From: Novisyntrophococcus fermenticellae
GTDB lineage: Bacteria > Bacillota > Clostridia > Lachnospirales > Lachnospiraceae
Direction of reading: 5' to 3'
Length of the DNA: 64,000 bases
NCBI RefSeq assembly: GCF_018866245.1
Contig: NZ_CP076458.1
Span: 248,001-312,000 of the forward strand
Positions 51,934 through 59,093 of this stretch are shown piece by piece; position 1 is the first letter of the stretch, and every line of letters begins with the position of its first letter. Below the pieces are notes generated by a model. The model saw nothing but the letters and a program-made list of their open reading frames with translations. It searched no databases and was not told where the DNA came from. Made by a program: the position numbers and the translations under genes.

Positions 51934-53442
51934 TTATGGCAGATAGCTTCTCGGATTCTGCTTCACGCCGTTCACCCGCACCTCAAAGTGCAGATGATTT
52001 CCGGTGCTGCGCCCGGTGGAGCCCACCTTGGCAACGGTTTCTCCGGCTTTCACGGTCTGCCCCTCCTGGACGAGAATCCCCGAACAGTGACCGTATAAAG
52101 TCACCAGCCCACCGCCGTGGTCAATGGTCAGATAGTAGCCGTAGCCGGTACTGCCATAGACCACGGTTTTCACCGTTCCCGCCTGTGCCGCACGGATGGA
52201 GGTGCCCTTGGAGGCACCGAGGTCAAGACCGGAATGTCCCGCCTGCTGTCCGGTGATGGGGTCCGTCCTGCCGCCGAATTCGGAGGTCACCATGGAGCGC
52301 CAGCTCTTTCCCAGCGGAGAAATTAAGCCAGAGGCGAAGCTTTCTGGCGCTTCGGCATAGGGCCTTGCGTACAGCACCTGCTTGCCGGAATCAAATAAAT
52401 CCCGGTAGACGACCTGTCCTTTGGAGGAGGATGCATCCACCACCTTGCCGTCCCCGGCATAGATGCCAACATGGGTAATGTTCATGAAGCGGCCGTTGGG
52501 CTTGTGGCTCCAAAACACCAAATCGCCGGGAGCAAGGCTGGATTTCGGAATGGTCAGCCCGTTGTCCACGCAGTATTTTCCCTGCGCCGCAGCGGTGCCG
52601 GGGAGATTTACCCCCAGCTTTTTGTACACCCACTGCACAAGATAGCTGCAGTCGGTGTAGCTGCCCTGTCCGCGCTTTTCCTGCGAATACGGGTCGCCAA
52701 GGCGGGAAAGCCCCAGCCGGACAGCCTCCGAACCCACTTCTCCGATGGGCAAATCGGAATAAAAGCCGTCTATCTGATCCGGTGACCAGTCCTCCCAAAG
52801 CCCGGAACCGTCTCCCTCCATGGGTGCGCCGGTACCGTACCGGGCGCGGTAATAGATTTCATTGGCGTTGGCCTGATCCTCATAGGTGATGGCTCTGCCC
52901 AGCAGCGTGCGGATGTTGTTGTAGACGGTGGGCAGCGAAGCAATGGGAACAGCCACGGTGTAGGTTTCCTCCGAGGTGGTGCCGTCGCCGTTCTCCACGG
53001 TGCGGGTGCGTTCCTCGTAGGTCACGAAGCAGTTCACATAGCGCCGGTGTTCCAGCCGGGAGGGGGACGCTGCGCCGAAGAACAGAGAATAAAAAATCGC
53101 CTTGACCCGGTAATCGTCAAGGCTGTCCCCATCCTCCATTTCTGCGTTCACGCTGGCAATAGCACCGTCTATGAGGGTGAAGCTTTGACGCATATCCCCG
53201 ATGTATTCCCGGTACTCCGCAGGCATACTTGACGGAATGACACCGCCGTGAAAGCACAGCTCCACAGCGGTGTTGTTGTGGTTTGTGGTGCCGGAAAGCA
53301 ACGAGCAGACCAGCACAATGATTAAAATCAGCGGGGACAGAACGGCGGCGATCACCCAGCCGATGGTTTTTCGGATGCGCTCATCCGAGAGCACGGCAAC
53401 GGCGGCTTTGGCAACCGCTGTGATGGTTGCGGGATCTGCCAT
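51934..53442 (-). CDS. Conjugative cell-wall hydrolase with NlpC/P60 and M23 domains
   Basis: A 502-residue protein with one N-terminal transmembrane helix (about residues 28-48). The NlpC/P60 domain shows catalytic Cys in YTDCSYLVQWVYKKLGV and His in ITHVGIYAGDGKVVDAS. The M23 domain has HSGLDLGA and GNHLHFEVRVNG. It should cut peptidoglycan at two bond types to open the wall for the transfer channel, equivalent to VirB1/Tn916 Orf14 but with both enzymes in one chain. Confidence 0.92.
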   Translation of the reverse strand: MADPATITAVAKAAVAVLSDERIRKTIGWVIAAVLSPLILIIVLVCSLLSGTTNHNNTAVELCFHGGVIPSSMPAEYREYIGDMRQSFTLIDGAIASVNAEMEDGDSLDDYRVKAIFYSLFFGAASPSRLEHRRYVNCFVTYEERTRTVENGDGTTSEETYTVAVPIASLPTVYNNIRTLLGRAITYEDQANANEIYYRARYGTGAPMEGDGSGLWEDWSPDQIDGFYSDLPIGEVGSEAVRLGLSRLGDPYSQEKRGQGSYTDCSYLVQWVYKKLGVNLPGTAAAQGKYCVDNGLTIPKSSLAPGDLVFWSHKPNGRFMNITHVGIYAGDGKVVDASSSKGQVVYRDLFDSGKQVLYARPYAEAPESFASGLISPLGKSWRSMVTSEFGGRTDPITGQQAGHSGLDLGASKGTSIRAAQAGTVKTVVYGSTGYGYYLTIDHGGGLVTLYGHCSGILVQEGQTVKAGETVAKVGSTGRSTGNHLHFEVRVNGVKQNPRSYLP

Positions 53443-53446
53443 GCTG

Positions 53447-53950
53447 TCACCACCATTTCATTCCGCCAAAACCAAACAGACTCTGCTGTTCCGGCTCCGG
53501 CTCGCTCTCCATGAGCTGCTCGGTATAGTCCACCGCCTGCTCCAGAACAGCGGTGTCAAACCCTGCGGTTTTGTAGCCCTCACGGATGGTGTTGTAGTAA
53601 TACTCCGAAGGGTGCCCCAAGCGATGCCCCTGCGTCATCACATAGACCATGGCGGACACCGACTGACCGTCCAGAGGCAGCTCCATCATCTCCTTGTCAT
53701 AGAACCGGGGAAAGCCCTCGTAAACATCCAGCGCCGCTTCATCCTTTGGCGTGATTTTCCACAGCAGAGCAGGGACAAAGGCGCCCTCGCAGGGTTCGAT
53801 GGTGGCGACGGCACCGTTTCGGCCGCCCCGAAACACAAGGGCATAATCCTTGATTTCGGATGCGCCCACCACCTTGGCGGAGGGGCATCGGTGCGCCATC
53901 TGCGGCAGATTGAGATTGCTGCCGTAGGCAATATACAGTTTGTTTTTCAT
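53447..53950 (-). CDS. Gamma-glutamylcyclotransferase/AIG2-like protein
   Basis: A 167-residue GGCT-fold protein: LYIAYGSNLNLPQMAHRCP with the substrate loop and a candidate acidic catalytic residue in LDVYEGFPRFYDKE. GGCT-like enzymes release 5-oxoproline from gamma-glutamyl amines. It lies 13 bp from an amidoligase gene, the pairing described in comparative-genomics work on amidoligase systems. It probably reverses or edits gamma-glutamyl links made by that enzyme. Confidence 0.85.
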   Translation of the reverse strand: MKNKLYIAYGSNLNLPQMAHRCPSAKVVGASEIKDYALVFRGGRNGAVATIEPCEGAFVPALLWKITPKDEAALDVYEGFPRFYDKEMMELPLDGQSVSAMVYVMTQGHRLGHPSEYYYNTIREGYKTAGFDTAVLEQAVDYTEQLMESEPEPEQQSLFGFGGMKWW

Positions 53951-53962
53951 ACGTTCTCCCTT

Positions 53963-55000
53963 CTACATGGACATAGTAAAAGCGGAGGAATGTTCATCCT
54001 CCGCTTCCATTTCGGTTTCCGGTACCGCTTCCTCCGGTGGTGTCTGTGCCTGTGAACGCTCCGCCTCCCGCTTCTGCCGCAGCCTATCTTTTTGCCTTTC
54101 CGCTTGCGCCGGATCTTTCCACGCAATGCAGCCCTCCAAGTGATCCAACAGATGCTTGCGGGCGGTTTTGAACTCGTCCCCAATCATGCCGAGGCGCAGA
54201 AGCCACACACGAAAGGTATATTTTTCGTTGCTGGACTGTGTTTTGGTAGGGCTTGCCGACCGTTGGTTAAGCGCCTGCGCGGTCATGGCAAGGCAGAACT
54301 GGATGTATGCCTTGATTTTTCCGGCGTGCAAATCTCCGTTGAACGCCCGGAATTCCACTGTGCCTTTTTGAAACACGCTGTGCAGATTCAGGCAGTGGTA
54401 GCGGCTGTGGTGGTAATGTTCCCGGCTGCCGTCGCTGCCGTTGTACCAGAGGCTTTTCAGCCGGTCGAGTGTGGCGGGCTTCTGCCGGTTGAGCCGCTCT
54501 AAAAAGGCGGGGTCAATCTTCTGGCAATAGTGGCTTTCCCGCCCCCGCGAAACCTTTAATGCCTTATAAATCATATCCTCCTTGGCCGCCATGATGTTGA
54601 CCAGATTGCGCAGATGGGGTGCGTCAAAGGGGGCGGCGTTGATGTGAATGTGAATCCCACAGGAAGAGTTCACAAATGCCCCGGCCTCTCGGAGCTTGCG
54701 GATCAGCTCCTGCACTGTTTCGATATCCCCGTACTGACAGATGGGGCTGACCAGCTCCACGCTGTAGTTTCGGTCGGCGCTGACCTTCCTGCGCCCCTCC
54801 TTCCGCTGGCAGTCCAGGCTGCCGTCGCTCATGACCTTCCATTTGCGCCCGGTGGTATCCCTTGCGAAATAGGCATCGTAGAAGCTGCCCTCATATTCTT
54901 TTGTGGTGCCGAAATGCTCGGCAATAACCTCGGCGGCGCGGCTTCTGGTAAGCCCGGTCATTTCAATTTCGATTCCAAAATCCTGACCCTGTATCTCCAT
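53963..55000 (-). CDS. Amidoligase (glutamine-synthetase-like fold)
   Basis: A 345-residue Amidoligase_2-type enzyme. Motifs: FGIEIEMTGLTRSRAAEVIA with metal-binding glutamates, WKVMSDGSL, VELVSPIC, CGIHIHINAAPF and GTVEFRAFNGDLHAGKI. It is expected to form amide bonds using ATP, probably gamma-glutamyl or peptide-tag links. The last ~60 residues are a charged tail. Partner: the adjacent GGCT-like gene. Targets are unknown. Confidence 0.85.
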   Translation of the reverse strand: MEIQGQDFGIEIEMTGLTRSRAAEVIAEHFGTTKEYEGSFYDAYFARDTTGRKWKVMSDGSLDCQRKEGRRKVSADRNYSVELVSPICQYGDIETVQELIRKLREAGAFVNSSCGIHIHINAAPFDAPHLRNLVNIMAAKEDMIYKALKVSRGRESHYCQKIDPAFLERLNRQKPATLDRLKSLWYNGSDGSREHYHHSRYHCLNLHSVFQKGTVEFRAFNGDLHAGKIKAYIQFCLAMTAQALNQRSASPTKTQSSNEKYTFRVWLLRLGMIGDEFKTARKHLLDHLEGCIAWKDPAQAERQKDRLRQKREAERSQAQTPPEEAVPETEMEAEDEHSSAFTMSM

Positions 55001-55013
55001 GTCATCACCGCCT

Positions 55014-55493
55014 TTACCACATCCTGTGCTGCTGGGTCAGGTCTTTTTCCTGAGACAGTCCCGCCAGCTCCGCTGCGGAATTGATGAAGCCGCACAGCCG
55101 CTCCCTGCGCCATGTGTCGATGAGATACCGTCCGCATTCCTCGTTGAGCGCATTGATTTTCAGTACCGTATCCCGCACACACTCAGAAACGGCGGCGGGA
55201 TCGCCCTGTGCCAAGGTGAGAGCGTCGATGTAATCATCCAGAATCTGCCCCATGAGAGACACATCCTCCGGGGTGTAATGATAGCTCCCGGCATAGGGAT
55301 CGGGGTATTCCTTACCGTCCATGCAGCGCCGAAGCTGCTCCAGAACAGCGGGGCGTTCGTCGCAGTCCGCTTTCTGGTACTTCTCCATAAAGGCTAAAAG
55401 ATCCGCTTCCCGGTTGGGGGTGTAGCGGATGAAGGACAGCATATCTTCGAGGAGTCCTGATTTGTTTTCTTTCTGCTGCTGCAGTCTGTTCAT
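55014..55493 (-). CDS. Conserved ICE protein of unknown function
   Basis: A 159-residue, mostly helical acidic protein (MNRLQQQKENKSGLLEDML; later DVSLMGQILDDYIDALTLAQ). ATG 55493 has a good AGGGAG site; an ATG at 55514 overlaps the virB4 stop. No motif was recognised. It is in the transfer operon between VirB4 and the amidoligase. Confidence 0.65.
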   Translation of the reverse strand: MNRLQQQKENKSGLLEDMLSFIRYTPNREADLLAFMEKYQKADCDERPAVLEQLRRCMDGKEYPDPYAGSYHYTPEDVSLMGQILDDYIDALTLAQGDPAAVSECVRDTVLKINALNEECGRYLIDTWRRERLCGFINSAAELAGLSQEKDLTQQHRMW

Positions 55494-55513
55494 GATTTTT
55501 TCTCCCTTCTTCA

Positions 55514-57343
55514 TTATCTGCCGCCCGCCGTTCCGAACAATTTCTCCTTATACGCCGGAGCGTGAACCGCAAGGTTATACCGCTCAATACCGCATTTGTA
55601 AAGGCACACGCCGCGCTGGGGAAAGCGGATGAGGTTATATTCGGATTCCTCCAGCTGGAGGGAATCGATATAGAACCGCTTGTCGATGTTGCCTGCGTTA
55701 AACAGAAACGCATGAGATGGAATGGAAAACAGGGGCTTTGTCAGCTCCCGGATGTGCTCGATGTTGAAGTCCTCCAAGTTCTGCGACGAAAGAATCACCG
55801 CCGACTCCTTCTTGCGCACACGCTTCATAAAATTGCGGATATATTCGATGGCCGTCAGGTTGGTGAGGAACAGGTACAACTCGTCAATGGAGGCGGCGGT
55901 GTTGCCCTCGGTCAGCAACTTGTCGCTCATGAAGGAAAGCACATTAAATAGTAGGGCGTTTTTCACGTTTCGGCTGGCCTGCAAAAGTCCCTTAACGCCG
56001 AACACGATAAAGCGGTCGGAGGTCACGTTGGTGTGGCCGTTGAAAAATTGGCTTTCCGCACCCATGCACATGGAGTGGAGCCCCAGCAGGATTTCCTGCA
56101 GTAGCTCCGGCGGATAGAGCTGGTATTTGGTTTTGTCGTAGCCCTTGTACTCGGCTTCAATCAGGGCATACAGGTCGGACAAAATGGGGTAGTCCGTGGC
56201 GGCAAGGCTCCTGAAATCGGTGCGGTCACTGATGCCGAAGCTTTCGTACAGCTTACCCAGCATGATTTCAATGGCGTCAATATGCCGGTCGGAAAAATCC
56301 TTGTAGCACCGGAAGAAATCCTTGAGAAAGCTGATGTGCTGACTGAGCTTGGTGGACTGGCGGAATGCCTGGGGTGCGTCGGCGTCCTCCGGGCTGCCGC
56401 CTTCGTCCCACGTTTTCGGCTCCAGCGGGTTGATCCGGTACCGGCCCGACATAAGGTCAATGAAACAGCCGCCGAGGTTTTCGGCCAGCTCCACATATTC
56501 GTGTTCGGGGTCCAGGCAAAGAACAGACTTGCCCGATTCGAGGATGTTGCAGAGGATAAGCTTGAGAAGATAGCTCTTGCCTTGGCCGGAGTTGCCCAAA
56601 ATCATCACATTGGCGTTTGTTTTATCATCGTCGCGCTTGTCAAAATCCGCAATGATATTGGAGCCGAATTTATCTCTGCCGAGGTAAAAGCCGTGAGGAT
56701 CGGTCTTGCCGCTGTAGTTGAAGGGATACAAATTGGCCACAGAGCTTGCCGGGAGCACCCGTTCAAACTGGCTGGCGAACACATTCCATCCGGCAGGGCC
56801 CACGGCGAGAAAGCCCTCCCGCTGGCGCAGCATGAGCCGGTCCACATTGAGCTTGGAACGCACCAGCTCCGTGAGCACATCGGTTTGAAGGAGCTTTAGT
56901 CCATCAAGATCATGGGCGGTCAGCTCAAGAAACACAGCGCAGTGCAGGAGCGGCTCCCGGTTTCGGTGCATGGAGGATACCAGCGTGACCACATCCTGCA
57001 GATTACTTTCGGCGGTGACGGTCTGCTGGAGGTCGTTGGTGGAGCTCTTATCCATGCGGTTCTTGTTGGCGGCATTGTGGATGATCTTCCTTTCCTCTGC
57101 CGCCGTTACCTGACGGGTGTAGATGCGCAGGGTCACGCCGTCCTTTTCTCCAAGGTGACGTAGGATGGCCTGTTCCTCCGTGGCGGTGGGATATTCCCGC
57201 AACACCCATACGCAGCGGTAGGTGTTGCCGCAGAGGAAGTGGTCGGTGTTGAATTTGATGATGCCCGGTGCGATCATGTCAAGGAAATCCTTGATTTTCA
57301 CATCCTCCTGTGGCGGGGATTGGGGCTTTCTTTTTCTTGCCAT
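55514..57343 (-). CDS. virB4: VirB4-family conjugation ATPase
   Basis: A 609-residue T4SS ATPase. The N-terminal domain has DHFLCGNTYRCVWVLREYP and LNVDRLMLRQREGF. Walker A is MILGNSGQGKSYLLKLILCN, Walker B SIDELYLFL, and the C-terminal SSQNLEDFNI is typical of VirB4. It powers channel assembly and substrate translocation. ATG 57343 follows AAGGAAG. A minus-strand terminator-like hairpin lies just upstream. Confidence 0.93.
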   Translation of the reverse strand: MARKRKPQSPPQEDVKIKDFLDMIAPGIIKFNTDHFLCGNTYRCVWVLREYPTATEEQAILRHLGEKDGVTLRIYTRQVTAAEERKIIHNAANKNRMDKSSTNDLQQTVTAESNLQDVVTLVSSMHRNREPLLHCAVFLELTAHDLDGLKLLQTDVLTELVRSKLNVDRLMLRQREGFLAVGPAGWNVFASQFERVLPASSVANLYPFNYSGKTDPHGFYLGRDKFGSNIIADFDKRDDDKTNANVMILGNSGQGKSYLLKLILCNILESGKSVLCLDPEHEYVELAENLGGCFIDLMSGRYRINPLEPKTWDEGGSPEDADAPQAFRQSTKLSQHISFLKDFFRCYKDFSDRHIDAIEIMLGKLYESFGISDRTDFRSLAATDYPILSDLYALIEAEYKGYDKTKYQLYPPELLQEILLGLHSMCMGAESQFFNGHTNVTSDRFIVFGVKGLLQASRNVKNALLFNVLSFMSDKLLTEGNTAASIDELYLFLTNLTAIEYIRNFMKRVRKKESAVILSSQNLEDFNIEHIRELTKPLFSIPSHAFLFNAGNIDKRFYIDSLQLEESEYNLIRFPQRGVCLYKCGIERYNLAVHAPAYKEKLFGTAGGR

Positions 57344-57384
57344 CGGCGTTTCTTCCTTTCTGTTTTTGATTTTGGATATAAGAA

Positions 57385-57408
57385 AAGCCGCCACGTTTGT
57401 GACGGCTT
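57385..57408 (-). terminator. Terminator-like hairpin upstream of virB4
   Basis: GCCG-C-CAC and GTG-A-CGGC fold into a stem followed on the minus strand by TTTTCTT. It would end transcripts coming from prgI before they reach virB4, unless read through. Confidence 0.6.
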
Positions 57409-57514
57409 GCGGTAAATGGGTTCACTTTGATAAAGATGTGAGGTATAATAAGTATCATAAAAACACGTTTTAGATAAATGAAGTTTTAGACCCTATGGAG
57501 GAGAATATGATTGT

Positions 57515-58198
57515 TTGGAGGTAATTGATATAAACAATACTTTAATACAATTTGTTGATGATACACTATCAAATATTGGTATGCCGGTATTAGAGCATCC
57601 CATCTTCTATCATTGTCCTATAGGTTTACGGTTTGAGATATCAGAGCCTTGGGGCGATAATAAACATTTTGCTTACTTTGAAAATGCATATCAGAAAGCA
57701 TTTCAAGTTTATAGTGATTTTCCAGCAGGCTTTGATATCCTGAGAATCGATGTACATCTTGATGCGGAAAAAAGCCGTGAGAAACAGCTCGCGGATAAAC
57801 GTGAAAACTTGAATATTATTTGCAGCACAACAGGTTTGCCTTTGCCTGCAGATGAAAGGGAAATCTTGATTACCCATAATTCAATGAAAAATGAAACGGA
57901 TTTTCTCTTGCAAGTGGAGTGCTATTGGAACCTAAAAGACATTTCATTTGATATAAAGTCTTTACTGATGCAAATCATTCTTTCAGACTTCCCATCACAG
58001 GGCGGCGGAAATTCACAGTTTGAAAGTTCCGTATTTCTATTTGATACCGATCAAAATATATTGTTTCACTTATATGATGACCGTGGTCTTGACCTTGTTG
58101 CAAAGGAAAAAAGCACACTTTATCCGTTCTATGAAAAATATAAACACTGGATAATGGATTATGATAAGAAACAGATAGAGAGCATGTTTAAGAAGTGA
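57515..58198 (+). CDS. DUF3885-family protein, isolated plus-strand gene
   Basis: A 227-residue protein with the DUF3885 pattern: HPIFYHCPIGLRFEI near the N-terminus and LFHLYDDRGLDLVA plus YEKYKHWIMDYDKKQIESMF at the end. It is AT-rich and inserted on the opposite strand between virB4 and its usual upstream partners. The apparent start is TTG after GGAGG-rich sequence. Family role uncertain; immunity to toxins is one possibility. Confidence 0.75.
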   Translation: MEVIDINNTLIQFVDDTLSNIGMPVLEHPIFYHCPIGLRFEISEPWGDNKHFAYFENAYQKAFQVYSDFPAGFDILRIDVHLDAEKSREKQLADKRENLNIICSTTGLPLPADEREILITHNSMKNETDFLLQVECYWNLKDISFDIKSLLMQIILSDFPSQGGGNSQFESSVFLFDTDQNILFHLYDDRGLDLVAKEKSTLYPFYEKYKHWIMDYDKKQIESMFKK

Positions 58199-58245
58199 AA
58201 AACAGGAAGCCAAGATTAAAAGTATTGGCTTCCTGTTTTATTTGC

Positions 58246-58833
58246 TCACTCATTCAAAATAACCCAACGTTCCCCATCGTAATCCTCGTACACCTCGGTG
58301 GTGACATTCTGCTCATAATAGACACCCAGCAGGCGCTTGATGTCCGATTCATCCGCCTTGCGTACCGTGAAGCCCTGATCCTTGAGGCTCTTTTCGATAC
58401 GGGAAAGGTAAGGCTGAACATCGCTTTCCTTTTCATTTTTCAGCCGGATGATGATTAAGAATTCCCTTGCCGTCGCCATCTGCACCTGCATACGGTCAAG
58501 GGCGGTCTGATCCTGCATAAGCAGCTTTCGGATGACGGGGTTCTGCTCGGCGTCCATTCTGGCTTTCAGGTAGCTTTTGTTGTCCTCAAAGTTTTCGCGG
58601 CTGTTTAAGCACAGCATTTCGATATCCGAGATGCCCTTGAGCACATTCATTAGGGCATAAATCCTTGCCCCGATGCTGGAATCGGACAAAACACTGATAT
58701 TCGTAGGCTTAATCATAAAAAATACCAGCTCGCCGTGGGGAGTCACAAGGCTGTGATCCGTGATACCCTCAATGCCCATGAGCTGGCGGGTGGAGGCTTT
58801 TTCTCTGGCTTCCTGTTTCTTTTCTCGGTTCAT
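58246..58833 (-). CDS. T4SS protein resembling the TrsE/VirB4 N-terminal domain
   Basis: A 195-residue soluble protein: STRQLMGIEGITDHSLVTPH, GELVFFMIKPTNISVLSDSS, and a later AREFLIIIRLKNEKESDVQP. The layout recalls the N-terminal part of VirB4/TrsE ATPases without the P-loop. ATG 58833 lies 8 bases after GGAGG. It sits between prgI and the DUF3885 insertion, normally adjacent to virB4. Function inferred from context. Confidence 0.7.
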   Translation of the reverse strand: MNREKKQEAREKASTRQLMGIEGITDHSLVTPHGELVFFMIKPTNISVLSDSSIGARIYALMNVLKGISDIEMLCLNSRENFEDNKSYLKARMDAEQNPVIRKLLMQDQTALDRMQVQMATAREFLIIIRLKNEKESDVQPYLSRIEKSLKDQGFTVRKADESDIKRLLGVYYEQNVTTEVYEDYDGERWVILNE

Positions 58834-58835
58834 AT

Positions 58836-59093
58836 TCACGGCCTCCATTCATAGGTCTGCTGCTTTCCGAAAAAGAAAGCGGCGGAGTAGCGGATAAAAT
58901 CAAGGATGCTCACATCCTCGAAGCGGATGGATAAAAAGGCATAGACCGCTGTCAGGACAATGGGCGGCAGCCAGCCCAGCCTGGAAAAAGCGAAGACAGA
59001 AATCAGGCAGCCAATGCCGATGATTCCGATATCCCGTAGCTCCCACAGCCACAGGGTAGCCTTGGATTTTAGGTTGTCGGGGTAGATGTACAT
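58836..59093 (-). CDS. PrgI-family T4SS membrane protein
   Basis: An 85-residue protein with two transmembrane helices. The N-terminus MYIYPDNLKSKATLWLWELR and the C-terminal FFFGKQQTYEW are PrgI/VirB3-like. It is an inner-membrane part of the transfer channel. Its start lies within the 3' end of the methyltransferase gene (25-bp overlap), after GGAGG. Confidence 0.85.
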   Translation of the reverse strand: MYIYPDNLKSKATLWLWELRDIGIIGIGCLISVFAFSRLGWLPPIVLTAVYAFLSIRFEDVSILDFIRYSAAFFFGKQQTYEWRP

